DNA of 64,000 nt from Vitis vinifera (lineage: Eukaryota > Streptophyta > Magnoliopsida > Vitales > Vitaceae): positions 3,318,501 through 3,382,500 of the forward strand of contig NC_081823.1 in NCBI RefSeq assembly GCF_030704535.1. Direction: 5' to 3'. Positions 48,601-62,285 of this stretch are shown here, piece after piece; positions within the stretch are counted from its first letter, which is position 1; every line of letters starts with the position of its first letter. The notes below the pieces were generated by a model that had not been told where the DNA came from, made no database searches, and worked only from the letters and a program-made list of their open reading frames with translations. A program made the position numbers and the translations under genes.

Positions 48601-51600
48601 AAAACTGTGCATGTACTGGGGAAGATGGTTTGGCCATGGCATTGGTGCTTGACCTTTTGCATCTGTTGATGGTATATGAGCTGAAGTCGGAAAGCTGTTT
48701 TCTGCACATGATTTTCAACATCAAAGATCAACTAGTTGCTCAGTGGAAAGAACCCCCTCTACTAATTTATATCAATCTAAACATTTCTACATGTGTTGCT
48801 GGCAGAGTTGGTAATCTTGAAGACCCCCAGTTTGTCAGAAAAATAAAAAATAAAATTACCATTTGAAGAGAAAAAAGAGCTGTAGAGAAATTTTGGGTTG
48901 CCCCTTTTTATTCTGTTTTCTGTGTCTTCTCTGCTGCAGTACAGAGAGATTTTATATCAATAGCAGGGGGGGTTACCATCGAGGCTCTCTATGACATGAA
49001 ACAAAGCCCCAGGGCTTGGTTTGACAAGCTTAAAAATTGTCTTACTGCTGCTGGTTTCTTCTCCTCTAAAGTAGATTGCTCCATGTTTGTTAAATTTGGG
49101 TCTAATTATTGTCTTTATGTGCTGGTTTATCAATGATATCCTCATTACTCAAAATTTCTCTCCAGCTCTCTTTTCTCTTCATGGTATCAGAGCTTCTTCA
49201 CCAATGGAAAACCCCCCAGCTATTGATTCCACTCCAAATATCATCGTCCAGTAAAACAGACACCTCAGCACCCTCATTACACAGCCTTTATACCATATAA
49301 CTGATAGATGATGTACTGCAACTAAACAATCATATACAAGCAGAAGTGTCTGTCGTTCATAATGCAGTCTTCATGAGCATTTAGCCAAAAATAGTCATGA
49401 ACTGCTTTTTAAAAGTTATTTGGGGACTTATTTGGTGGACACACTTCCTGTGAGTCAAATAGAAATTTCTATTGTTGCTCAATTCTGACAAATAATATTC
49501 TACTCTTCTTTTTTTCTTTTCCTTTCTGTAACCTCTGTATCACTAGGTCCAAACTTGAGCCATCTTCCTGTACAGTTTGCCTTTAACCGGTGGGTTTACA
49601 GTTTCATTGGCTGCCATGTAAGCTATGGTCTGCAAGTACATGGTCCACCATGAATCACATCAATTCAAAGGTGTTCCATGTTTACAGCATGCTAAATTCT
49701 GGATGCTAAACTGAAAGGGAGCTTAGATAGCCTAAGGAAACAAAATCAGTTCATAGTGTTTGATGGATTCCACATGGATCCATTTTATTCTGCGTAGCAT
49801 ATGAATGGGAATATTCTTTAGGGCAAATTATATGGACCTTTCATAAGGCTACGCCTAATTCTAAACACCTCTCCTGTTTCTGAAAGAACATTGTACTCCT
49901 TACTTATAGTTATCAGGAGATGCAAGGCTTAGTTAACAGAGTAGCCAAAGTTACAAGTACCCTCATTTGTTTTAACACAAACTCACCTCACCTGGACCCA
50001 AATAGCTACTGAAAAAAAAGAAAAAAGATGTAACTGAATGGGTCAAGAGTGAACAACTGGTGATAGAGAACACGAAAAGGACGAGCCCTGCAACAGTAGA
50101 GAATGGGTGGAGCAATTGGGTTTGAACAGTATTAATTGTCTCTGATGGCATGATGGTTTTGGATGTGGTATCGATATCTTGATGATATGTGTATGACACC
50201 ATTGTGATCCCATGCTAAAAACAAACACCATGTTGCCCCATGATGTATTCAATTGAGAGGAAAAAGAAGGCAGAAAATTTGTAGAAGCATATTTTGAAGG
50301 TAAATCCTTTGACACTGGATCCATTTTTGTTGTGCAGACTCAATTCTAAAAGAATGCATTTGATCCTAAAATGCTTTAGGAAAAATTTGGAAGACTTCAT
50401 CAACACAGGATACAAAGCGCAAGACTCAAATTGGAATTAGTGAATGCTTCTGAGCAGTTCTTTATTAGAGTATTTTATGAAGTGCATACTTGCATATATG
50501 ACTTTACAGCATATTCAATGTTGTGTGACTTGTTTCCTTTAGTAACAGGCTTTATCTAATCACACGCTTAGTTCATGCTCTATGGTAGATTTTAATTAGA
50601 ATCAGTACCATAGTGGCATGTGTCATGAACAAGTATCTCATATGGATAATTATTCTCATATTCTATTTAAAGGAGAGAGAGAGGTGGTTATTTTGGAAGA
50701 AAAATGATAAGTATAAGGCATGGGGAAAGATGGGAGAAAATTTTACTTCCACATATGTTTTTACCCTCAAAAGAATGAAGCTTCACCATAGTTAAAACTT
50801 AAGGGTGTTCCTAAAATGCAGGAATATTTTTGTGGAATACATCTAGACTCAGCTTTTCTACCATGAAAGAAAAAAGAGTGCAAAAGAAGAGCAAAATTTG
50901 TTGGCTGTCGAAACCCCCCAACTAGCGTGCAACAAAGGCGATTAACTCTTTTAGAAGTTCACATGCAACATTGATGAAGCCAAAACATAGGTTGGAGGTC
51001 TCAAGAAAATGGATGTTCAACCATACCTTGGTTAATGTCTAAACTTCCATGACTTGCAGTGGACTCTGCATCTATTGAGCCATTTGGCCTCACGCTAGAG
51101 AGCGCAGCACTGTGAACATTTATCATGAGATTTTGACAAGGGTCATTATCTTCACCAGCAAGTATGATTCCAGATGTTCCCAGGTATGACAATTCTGACC
51201 GAGAACATGCCTGCATTGCTGCTAATTCATCCATCCATAGTCTATCTTCATTCTTTTTCTTACACAATTCGATGAAATTTATGCATGCTTGCCTGAATGA
51301 AACAAGACTCAGATCTTAAACCCTAACCAAGGCCCCAAATATGGGTAAGAATTTTGAACTAGATTAACTGAAACAATCTGAAGAGGGAAAGATGGGGGTG
51401 ACATGTAACAAATCAGATATAGCTAATATTCAGGTCAAAAGCATCTGGAATCAAAAAACATGATGCTCTTTGATTTATTAAAGTAAAATTTTGAATATAT
51501 GGGACAAAAATCTAGAAACCTATATAATATATAATTCAGAACAAACATTACAAACAATTACCTAACTAAACAATTTGTATTTTTAACTTCCAAGTTTTAC

Positions 51601-54600
51601 ATCTTCCATTAATAGCAATTTCTTACATGCGGTTATTTATTAGCTCTGATAACCGGCTGTTCAAGAATTCCTATTCAGGCAATTTCATAACATCCATACA
51701 TAGTGCTTTGACCTCCAATTTCAATTTAAAGATTGGCATATGGAATAATATAGTCAAGACTTGATGGCAGATTTGTTTTCGAAGCATTTGGAAAGATGGA
51801 ACCAAAACATTTATTTTATACTTGATAGCAGGTCTGTTTCTACATCAATTTTGATTTTAACATGGATAAAATTTTCAGGGCATACTTCTTCTACAAGTAA
51901 AAGTACAAGATGAAGAAATTATCCTAGAAAAATATGACTAAAGTGGAGAATTGGAAGAATTTGATCCTCAAGTTGCATATGAGAAAAAAAAAAAGTCTAG
52001 CATATTAATTGTTCATGATTTCTTCACCCTTTGGTCAATAATATGCAATAACTTTTAAATGTTTCTGAATTCTAATCTTTATAACTAAAAAAGGCAAGAA
52101 CTGCAGAGATTTCTAAAATATGGGACAAAGATGAGCAGAGAAGAGAAAAGGCAAGGATATAAAAAAAGGATGTATCAAATGATGCAACAGAGCATACTCC
52201 TAAATGATTCTATACTTGAAAAAAAAAAAAAACTGATAGAGATGATCTTGATATTAACTTGGTAACATTTATGGGATTTCTCATCTCCAAGTACACTTCA
52301 GTCAAGAAATATTCCTTACATGTGGACCAAAAGGAAACATGAGGTGAGCAGAAATGTGTGCCAAAAATATTAATTTGACAATGAAATGAGGAAGCAAAAC
52401 TTTTGGGTAAAATGCAAGCAAGATCAGCCACCCAGTGCATCAAGGTCAAAGAACCTAACTCTATGAGAGGAACCAGAAAGTTCAACTGTATGAGCAAATA
52501 AGCCACCATTTTTTTTTTCCATGAGAAACAACAATGTAATATATTAAATTAGGATTTAAGAAGTACAATAGAAGGATGAGGAATCCTCCCACAAACAAAA
52601 GCTAAACAAATGGAACCTCCAAAGTAGTAAGTAAACCTAAGCACCTGTGGTATACCATAAACCATTTAATAAGCCACCAATTTATTGTGAATTCAAAGAA
52701 AAAGGTTCTTCAATATCCTGAATTCAATTACTTCAAAAAAAACTGTAAAAATAAAAGCAAAAGGAAACCTGCTTACCATTAACAATATAAAAAGAAAAAG
52801 TATATGAGACAACTGTAAGCCAGTTAGGTTGTATATAGACTCTAGATAAATCAAATCCTGTGGTCCCCAACTCAATTAGGCCTAGGTTCCATCTAGTCGG
52901 TTTTATCTGGTGGGTTGAGAGTTGACCCTCAGAGCCAGTTCGGAATTTAAAAAGCTTTAGCCCTTTACACAAGGTATTAGTGGAGTACAAAGAACACTAC
53001 CAAAAAGGGGTACGAGTTAATGCACAAACCTATTTAAAGATCATTATAATGATGTGCAATACCAGCACTGACTCAGTGGATTTCCCATTCAAAGATGCTT
53101 TATTGATTTCATCATTTTATATTAATAATGTTGCCAGTTTTCAGTTTTTTTCCAAAAGTCAGTTCCACTTGACCATAATCATGGTTGGTCTTTGTTCATA
53201 CCTTAAACGTGAAGCTCCAAATGCGTCAGCAAAGGATATAAGGTCATCGATGTATTCCAATTCAAACCCTGCGACCAAAGCACGAGCATAAGCCATTGCT
53301 TGTTCTTTGCAGAGTACTGCTTTCCTAGTTTCCAAAACACGTTGAAGACGAGCCCTGATCATCACCCACAAATGTGAAATTAATGCAAAAGAATATAGAT
53401 GCACAATGACCACAATATAGTCATCAGATACGACCAATTGCAGGAGAAGATAAATTTACTTGGAATTTTCTTCTGGTACAGCATCACTGGTTCCATTGAA
53501 TTCACCTTTTGACTATAATCCGGCATCAAAATGGAAAAAAGATTCACGGTTATGGCATTAGAATATATCACCAAACAATGCATTGCCAAATGATGGTATA
53601 CCTTAGTGGAAGCAGCTGACTTCTTAGAATTCTCGTCAGCAGCTGACGCATTTCCTAGTAATTCCAAATTAGTAGATAAAATCACCCCACATGGTGCATC
53701 AATCTATAATAAAGTCATGTACATAATGCAAATCCCATTGTTTACACTTGAGCTACTTATCACCCTCTGCTAAAATATTCACTGCAAAGCCCAGTCATTA
53801 AAAGAATCACCCAATGAACAATTATTTCAAAACAGTGTCAATGGTATGCGATCACATGACAACATTCGCCTAATGTTTCTAAAACTACCAAATTAATAGA
53901 AATATTGAAAGCAGTTTCAAATCCTGGAATAATTTTCTCTGTGGATTTCTTTTCTTTACCATATAAACCACTACCAAATACATTCTTTCACAATTCTATA
54001 TAAGGGTGAAATGCATAAAAGCACAAGTTCCATCCCCATTAAAAGTAACAGAAAATCATGCAAGATTAACATGACATGAAGTTAGTAAGAAGCCTATCCA
54101 TGAAATGATGAGTTCACTGTAGCAATCAACAGGTAAATGAGTTTCAGAGATCTGATACGAAAATCTAGCTCCACCGATACCTTCTGTCTCAGTTTCATTT
54201 AATTGAACTGAACCCTCAATCTGCACAATCTCCTTCTCTATTGTCACAAATCTCTCAAGAACCTCGGGGGTGCTTACAAATCTCACAAACCTGTTCCAAG
54301 AAAGCAAAAGTTAAGCCCCCCCTTTTTTTTAAATAAAAGTGCAGAAAAACAGAACTTGAGAAGAAAATCAGGAGTGTTCACAAGTTTTTGGCTGACGTGA
54401 AACACCAGCAACTGAACGCTACACTGGATTCAACTAAGAGAGGCAATCATGTTGTGTCAAAACTTAAGCATTTTACTACGTAAGTAAACCCAAACCCGAC
54501 AAGAATAATAATCCTATCAAAAAGATAAACTAAAATACTACCTAGTGACACAGCTAAATCATTTAGCCCGTGTAACAAAAGGTCCTAAGAATCAGGTTGA

Positions 54601-55188
54601 GTTAGTTCTTGGATAAAAAATCATACATATTTATGACTCAACAGATATATTTATTTTAAATCAATCGGATTAAATAATTTAAAGTTATAATTAGGTTAAC
54701 GCCCAAGATTATTAAATGAGTATGATTCGGGTCAAATTCGTGTTATCAGGTGGAAAGGAATTGACTGGTGTTGGTGGATCGTATCAAACTTTGTTACCCC
54801 TAGATTCAACGGATCAAGAAATCAACAATTCAGGGGACGAACAGAATTACCTCTGTAATGTGGCTTTGGTGAACCAGGAGGCAGCGCCTGCTGTGGGCGG
54901 CGAACGAAGCGTGATGGAGTACCCACCTTTCGCAATCTGCTCTTTGGCGCACTTGAGGTGGGAAAGGAACGGCTCCACGAGGCCCGAGGCGAGCTTCTCG
55001 CTCGCACCGCCCGCAGCAAAGATCACCAAATCGCATCTTCAAACACACACAAAGAGACAAAAAATAAAAAAACACCACAATGTGGTCCATTTCCACCGCA
55101 TTTATCAAAACACCCACAAACAAACAAACCTTGTCCTAGTGGGAGTGAGCTGAAACAGAGCGTAATCAAGAGGAGCCCTGGAGTCCAT
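45640..55188 (-). CDS. CIP7: COP1-interacting protein 7-like
   Basis: Nine exons join with consistent phase: 55188-55130, 55036-54851, 54290-54181, 53654-53602, 53512-53460, 53354-53202, 51292-51027, 48701-46990 and 46665-45640, giving 1205 residues. The N-terminus ([21 protein letters not shown]) and the [13 protein letters not shown] segment are the hallmark of plant CIP7 proteins. A conserved helical block around [14 protein letters not shown] follows, then [11 protein letters not shown]. The large exon 8 encodes a charged, Ser/Lys-rich disordered region. The C-terminus has a coiled-coil-like [14 protein letters not shown] and ends [11 protein letters not shown]. Arabidopsis CIP7 is a nuclear COP1 partner that promotes light-induced chlorophyll and anthocyanin accumulation. 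The exon 4 acceptor is the least certain: only TACTAG|GAAATG at 53654 keeps the frame. Confidence 0.92.
48970..49150 (+). pseudogene. copia reverse transcriptase scrap in CIP7 intron 7
   Basis: From 48981 the plus strand encodes [17 protein letters not shown], the copia RT signature, through Y-C-L-Y-V-L-V-Y. At the Y-V-D-D box two bases are missing, giving a stop at 49134-49136, and the D-I-L-I-T part continues in another frame. It lies opposite to the host gene in strand. Confidence 0.85.
49151..49255 (+). mobile_element. copia LTR edge, PBS and first codons of gag
   Basis: TGGTATCAGAGC at 49182-49193 is a perfect PBS. It is followed by a Met codon at 49204 and a short frame M-E-N-P-P-A-I-D-S, as at the start of a copia gag. 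The LTR end would lie just left of 49182. The piece sits directly after the RT scrap in the same orientation. Confidence 0.65.
54600..54770. repeat. AT-rich repeat in CIP7 intron 2
   Basis: It contains ACATATTTATGACT and TAAATAATTTAAAGTTATAA, both also present in inverted orientation near 57005-57080. It ends AAATTCGTGTTATC, like the CGTGTTA-type end of the copy around 57235-57300. Confidence 0.55.
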
Positions 55189-55560
55189 AGTACAGGCGGA
55201 GAGAGAGAGAGTAGAGGGAGGCTCAGAGCTTCAGAGCTGGAGATATTTCAAGCATCGGTGTGCCGACACACTCATATCTAAAGATGGGTTGTGAAATGAA
55301 TGGAAGGTGTTTGTGATTCGGACAGGGAGAGAGAGAGTGGCGGTTGGTTGAGGGTTGGTTTCTTTTCATTTGTTAATTGTAAGAAGCTTGGAATTTAAGA
55401 CAACGGAAATATTAGTCAGTCCCTCCTTCGCTTTGCGTCGCTGTCACTGTTATCAGTGTAGAGTGAGGGAGCGGGCAAAGAATATCAACACTCCTGCTGT
55501 GGCCCCACTTTGCTTCCTACTTCCTACTAGTTATTAATTTTACCATGTTTGTATTAAAAT
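55189..55560 (-). promoter_or_regulatory. 5' UTR and promoter region of the CIP7-like gene
   Basis: GA/CT-rich leader sequence, with GGAGAGAGAGAGAGTAGAGG at about 55198 and a second GAGAGAGAG block at about 55327. No clear TATA box is seen. Confidence 0.4.
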
Positions 55561-56859
55561 TGATGTGAATATGGCAGCCAGTGGAGCTATCTCACCCACT
55601 TTTTTTTTTTGTTTCTCGTTTGATTCTCTTCAACTATTAATTAAATGTTTCGAAATCTAATAGTTATAAATATTTCGAGAAAAAAAAAAACCCATCAACT
55701 CATAAATGTAATATCAAATTCAGACAGAAGTACATTTCACAATGTCTATAGATATTTTTTGGAGGTCACCCTCAATCTTAAATGTGTTCCAATTAAAATT
55801 TGAGATAATCGTGTTTTTATCCAATTGGATCCAAAAATTAAGGTTTAATTCATATAAGTTCACCATTCAAGTTCAAAACTTAGAGGAGGTGTGAAAATTA
55901 AGAAGAAGAATATAAATTTTTTATTTTTTTCAAAAATAACTTTTGCTCACTATGAAAATTAAAAAAAAAAGGGTACAAAAGTATTAATTTAAATTTTATT
56001 CATTTTTTAAACCTCAATAAAATTTAATATAATTTAGTGATTTGAAAAAAAATACATCATTTTACAAAAAAATAAAAATAAAATATTGTTATTATTATTT
56101 AAAAGTCAAACATCTTGGAAAATATATATATTTAAAATTGTGCATATAAAAATAACTAAAATATATGTCAAATTTATTTTTTTAAATAATATATTTTTAG
56201 AATATATTTAAAAAAATTGTTTTCTAAAAATAATAAATTTTCAGAATAATTATTAAAAAAAAAAATTAAGATCAAATTTTTTGTCAAACATTGTGATAGA
56301 AAATAATTTTAAAGGGTATATTGATATCTCCATATTTTATATCATCTCCATTAATTATACAACTTATATGGATCAAATATTAATTTTTGGGCATTGGGTC
56401 CAAAACACAATTATACCTTAAAATTAAAACATTTGGAGAATTTATTCTTAAATAAATAAATAAATGGTTGAAGGGGTTTTTTGGGTATGTAATAAGATGG
56501 AAAATTGCAATCAAAGGGTATGGTAAGTGAATCAAGATCTTAAGAGTTCAGGATTGGATCACACATAGTTTTCACATTTAGGGAAATGTTTAGAAATGTA
56601 CCCCACTTTTAAGTAAGGGTTGTCTAATGATTTGGACATTTGCCATGCCCCATGTACTTAAAGTTTCAACCCAAAGGTTTAAGACACTTATCACAACTTA
56701 GACTCTAGAGAGGGCAATTAGTATATATGGCTCACCAACAATATATGTGCAGTCCAATGGCATCTCCTCCCATGTCACTACTTGCATGCCTTCTCACTTT
56801 GCTAGAATCAAGGAGGACAAAATTTAATACAATCCACTAATACGAGTCAAACTTAATAC

Positions 56860-57302
56860 ATATTTTACAAATTTGGGTTGAATATAATTAAATTTAAATC
56901 AAATTCATGTCACTCTATATCTTCCGTTTAATAGATAGTTTTTTAATCGATTTGCATAATACAAATTTAATCAAAATTAACCTATTTAATAATTTTGATT
57001 AATCTAATTATAACTTTAAATTATTTAACCTATATTTAATTTATTTTTAAATAAATAGATAAATTAAGTCATAAATATGTTTGGTTAAAACATTAATTAT
57101 ATTAACTTATATAATATCTAACTCAATTTGATTATTTAATAAAAGACTTAATTATTAAATGAGTTACACAATGTGCTACCTATTTAAAAATTAGATAATA
57201 TTTGTATTTATGTTTGTAATATGATTATTATTCGTGTTAGGTTTGGATTAACCTATATAGTACAATACTTAAGTTGTAACATAACACGAATTACCACCCC
57301 TA
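56860..57302. repeat. Degenerate hAT-type repeat
   Basis: The right end reverse-complements to TTAGGGGTGGTAATTCGTGT, a common plant hAT-type terminus. The interior shares blocks, in inverted orientation, with the repeat in CIP7 intron 2. I could not find a matching left terminus. Confidence 0.45.
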
Positions 57303-58981
57303 ACTAAAATAATTTAAACTATCAATTTATGTAGAGAAATATGATTTCTCATAATCAAATTTGGCAAATGATTCGATTTTATTTTCTATGGGGAGCTTTT
57401 CATTTTAAAATTAAGAATAATATAGTGAAAAATACATGTCAAAGGGTCTCCTCATGGATACAATTATGATCATTTGTGATTCTTTTTTCCTCCAATGGGC
57501 CTACAGAATTGGGGATGAAATTATCATTTTCAAAATGATTATAGTAGGGAAAAATATTTACCATACATGCACTTGATTGAGGTGGAGCTATTGCTCATAA
57601 ATTGTGTGGGACATTGATGTAGCATACGAAGTGATCACTGCATGGAGACCTAAACTCACAAATAGTAAAAAAAAAATTAATAATAAAATAAAAATAAAAA
57701 TTCATATCCTAACTTTACAAATATATGCTTAAAACCAAGTCAAACCCTTTTAAAATCTTGATAGAATGTTTAAATATTAATTCATGGGTTTAAAATATTT
57801 TTAGAAGTACTAAGCATTCAAATGGCTTTAAAAAAAAAAAAAAAAAAGACATGTACTTTCAAATGATAGCATGAAAAAGTATTTTTGTTGAATTAGCTTT
57901 TGAGTCGGGTCATACCAAATGTCAAGTGACATGTATATAAAAATGTTAAGATACATAAAATTAAAGAAGAACAGGATGTCAAGAATGAAAACAAGATAAA
58001 AACCATATGAATATGAATTAAGGTAAAAAGAATGTAACTGGACTGTAAAACACTAATGAAAAGTATGGGCATGCAGCAATTGATCAGACGCAAATTTAAT
58101 TTAAGTGGAATAAAAAAATAATGTATTTTATTTAAATTTACTTTGCCTATATGTAGGAAGCAAAAACCACCATGGTGTTGTAGGCATTAAATCTTTTAGT
58201 GAAATAATTATCACTAAGTGGCTTATTCCCAAATAAACTTATTAAACAACGAAAATCGCAAAAATATCATTGTCATATTCCAAATTGTGATCAAGGTGAA
58301 AAAATCGGAAGGATATATTATTTTGTAAAGAATATTACCATAAAGATTGTACCCCACAATTTATCAATTTTAATCAATATTTTGTTCGCATTGATTTTCC
58401 TATTATTTTGCTAATGTTGTAAGACTTTTACGAAATTTGTACATACAAGTGTACGAGACTTTGTTTTGTATTTCAAGGAAGGATATATTCTTCTTTGAGG
58501 CTTAGTTGGCTCAATGGGTAAAACATGGATGGATTGATCCGATCTAACTTGAATCCAACTCAATATATGAGTGACTTAGACAATTATTTTTAATATTCAG
58601 ATTGAGTTTGGATTAAATTTTGGATAATCCAAATCTAACTTCACCTCGATTTAATAATTTTTATAATATCTTATATAATAATATTTACCTTTTTTTTAGA
58701 TTATTTTAAAAATTATTCAACTAATTATATTATATACTTTTTTGTTGAAAGATATATAATTTTATTTTTATTTTTTATTACTATTTTGAAATTTGCCTCA
58801 TTGATTATTTAAATTTGAATATATATATATTTATGGATGAATTTTAAATCATACAACTCGATCAATCTAAACAATATAAGTCTAAACCATCAAACCCAAA
58901 CTCAACCCGAATTTGGAAAAATATAATTGAATTGAGTTATAATTAAATACCTTAGGTTAGACAGGCTAGTTGGGATAAACT

Positions 58982-59090
58982 TGGATGGGTAGTTTTCTAA
59001 TTTGTGTTAAATTGGAATAAACTTGGATTGGTAGTTTTCTAGTTTTAGTTAGGTTTGGATTGGTAGTTTTCTAATTTGGGTTAGGTTTGA
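58982..59090. repeat. Short tandem repeat, three units
   Basis: Three imperfect units start with GGAT(G/T)GGTAGTTTTCTA at 58983, 59025 and 59057, so the spacing is 42 then 32 bp. Confidence 0.7.
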
Positions 59091-59710
59091 TCAGCCATCA
59101 ACCCCGCGAATCCGTCCAAGTTACAACCCTAACCTACCCCAATACATAATATTGTTTATTATTATTATTATTATTATTAACCACTTGTATATTAAAATGC
59201 AATAATGGATATTTAACCCTTTGATTTCATGGAATTAGTAATTCCATGTAAGGCCCTTTTGTTTTGGTCAAGGCACATTCACAAACACCGGAACAAAGAT
59301 ACTAGATTGAGACACAAGGGCATTAATATTGCATAGATTTCACAAACGAACAATAGCTTCACTAATTCAAGCATATCAAAGAAATTAAGCTTTAGCTTTG
59401 TGAATTTTTACTTTTAAAAGTAACTGTGGGAGTTGGTGGGGGATGAAGCCTATCATGATAGACACAACTATCTACCTTATCTTAGCTGGATATATGATGA
59501 CATTTTGTCTTTGATGATGATGACTAAACACCTATATCTCATCCATTATTGGGTCCATATGCCAGTGTGCCACTTAATTTTCCTGCCCTTTTTTACTTAG
59601 CCCCTGACATGCTATAATACCAACCACTACCCCTATCTTCGAAGCAAACAGCTTCCACACACAAGAAGCCAAAAGGGTCACTCATAAATGTAACAATCTT
59701 GCACCCTCAG

Positions 59711-60110
59711 GACCCATTTGGTTCAACTAAAAATAGTAAAAAAAATATATTAAAATTTCTTTAACTTATGTAGAGCTATTTGTTAACTTTTTCGAAAACC
59801 ATTCTTTCATATTTTATAAAACAAATATTTATTTAAAAATATGAAATATTTTTAATGTATTTGATATATTTTTAACTAAATTTTAAAATAATTTTTATAA
59901 TTATTGTTTTTAACTTTTATTATTTTTTATGTTTGTATAATTATTTTTTAAAATAGTTATTTGCAAATAATTAAAAGATATTATATTAAAATACCCTATT
60001 TTTTATTTTTAAGAATCTAAACTGTTTTTTATTTATTGATCGTATTTTTTTAAATTTTTTATTTTAAATAATAGAAAATTGTTTTCGAACATTGTAACCA
60101 AACATTATCT
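59711..60110. repeat. MITE-like element
   Basis: The left end CCATTTGGTTCAACTAAAAA and the right end, reverse-complemented to AATGTTTGGTTACAATGTTC, share TTTGGTT. The interior is AT-rich and similar to the copies at 9110, 20316 and 24145. Confidence 0.5.
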
Positions 60111-61179
60111 TATTCTTTACATTCATTTCTTCACTAAAATATAGGATTTTTTTTTTAATTAATTTTGTTACATGTATGATTGCATGACACCCTATCCACC
60201 CAATTATCAACTTGGTAGTGGTTCAATCAATTAAATTATCCATTCATTTCTTATATATTCACTTTATTCTTCTTGGGAATTATGAGTTGGAGATCTTCAA
60301 ACTCTCCACTCATTTCATACTTTACAAAATTTTCATTCCTCCATCAGTCAAATGCCTCAAAAATGCATGTTTCTCTAAATCAACAAGCCCATTATTTGAA
60401 GCTGAATTTTAAACTACTAATGGGTGTCATAATAGTATATATATATACATATACATTAGAAGATGGCCAAAAGCACAATACTCAATTCCTGACTATCATA
60501 AGCTTTGTAGGACCACACGAATTGTCTTAATTGAGAAGTAAGAAATTCTTGATATCAAAGAGGTTTCATGTTAAATATTAATTGTAGCCATTGTGCCAAA
60601 ATTAAATTCATTTTCATAAACAGATAGGCTAAGAAAGTGACCAATTTTTATAGATTAAGTGGAGGAATTTGTGATAATTGAAGAGATATCTCCTAGAACA
60701 TGCATGGCTTGTAGATGGGCTTGCATTAATAGGTCAGGTTCACCAACCTAATCATGATCAAGACAAGGGGCCATATATTCAGTTGTTTGGGGGAGATTGG
60801 CCTAGCTGTACATGTGATTATGCAATCCATAGACCTGTCTGGGAATGGATTTGGCCCCTTGATTTGTTAAAAATATATAGATACAAAATTCTTTGAACAT
60901 GTGATCAAGTTCATTGCCCATCTTACAAATGATGCATTAATTAGAAGGTTTTTTTTTTTTTTTTTTTTGCCTCTTCTTTTTTCTCTTGGAATTTTTTTTT
61001 GGTTAAGAAACATAACATGCATATTGAGTTCAAATCCTATCAACTTAAGTTTTTTCAAAAAAAATTGGTAGTTTAAGTTTGGTTTGAAAAGAAGTTATAG
61101 GCTCAATTTGTAGTTATTTGTTGATGTTTGCTCTATACAGGCATAGGGTTGCACATAAGGGGAGGTGTTAAGAAATATG

Positions 61180-62285
61180 ATATAAATATTGAATTTAAAT
61201 CTTATAATTAAGCTTAAACTTTTAGAAAAATTAATAGTTTAATAACTTAATTGAGTAATTTAAAGTAACTTAATAGCTTAGTTTTAGTTATTAAGTAGAG
61301 TAAACATGTTCAGCAAAATAATTTAATATCATAACTTAAAGTTAAAAATAATTTTAAATATTAAATTAAATTAATTAATTTATTCTTAATCCTATTTTTT
61401 TTTATTTACTCATATATAATGGAAACATATTTCATAACCGTGGCTCTAAATTTATAATTCATTTTTTATAGTAAATATTTTAAGATTATCTTATAAATTT
61501 ACGATACTTTAAGTATAGATGTTTAATAAATAAATTTATTGCTTAAGATTGATTAAAATAAATATTAGTTAATTTTTTTAATAATAAATATTAATTACAA
61601 TTAATAGGGTAAATATGTCAATTTAATAACTTAAAATAATTTTTTAGTTAGTTTTAATATTTTACCAAAAAACCTTAATACTTAAAATAAAAAATAAGTA
61701 ATAAGTTTTGAATTAACAATCTAATTTAAATTAACTTAAGTAATTAAGTAATGAATATTAAATTTTATCAAATAACTACTAAGCACAACTAGTAGATTTT
61801 TTAAATAAAATATAAAAAATATATTAAGATATAGTGGGTATTTAATAAACCAACTTAATAACTCAAAGTGACTTAATAACTTGAATTAAATCATTAAATA
61901 AATTAAATATATTTAGTAAAATAATTTAATGACATGACTTAAAGTCAAAAGTAACTTTAAGTAATAAGTAAAAAGAATTAATTTATTCTTAAGTTCATAT
62001 TTTTATTTTATCTTTTTATCTCAATTTACTCTAGTAACCTCCACGATCTTTTTGCTAGTCCATGATCTCTATTATTACTCAACCTCCTTTATCATAATTA
62101 TAATTTATAAGAATAAATATATTAATTTAATAATTTAGAATAAATTTTAAGTTAATTTTATTAAAAAAAACTTTAATGTTTAAAGTAATAATTAAATAAT
62201 AAGTTATAAGTTAACAATTTAAATATAATTTAACTTAAAATCAACTTAAATGATTAAGTAATAAATATTAAATTTTATTAATCAC
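61180..62285. repeat. Two adjacent copies of an AT-rich MITE-like repeat
   Basis: The first copy (about 61180-61790) and the second (about 61845-62285) share AAAATAATTTAA(T)...CATGACTTAAAGT-type blocks and both end in AATATTAAATTTTAT. The second has weak inverted ends (GGGTATTTAATAAA and the reverse complement GGGGTGATTAATAAA). Confidence 0.55.

Noticed and set aside
6290-55188. POR and CIP7 as a light-signalling gene cluster
   Set aside because: They are about 37 kb apart with three unrelated genes between them. Plants rarely cluster such genes and nothing in the sequence links them.
58500-58560. A-box-like TGGCTCAATGG suggesting a tRNA gene or SINE
   Set aside because: The nearest B-box candidate is poor and no cloverleaf can be drawn. 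It is left as unclassified repeat DNA.
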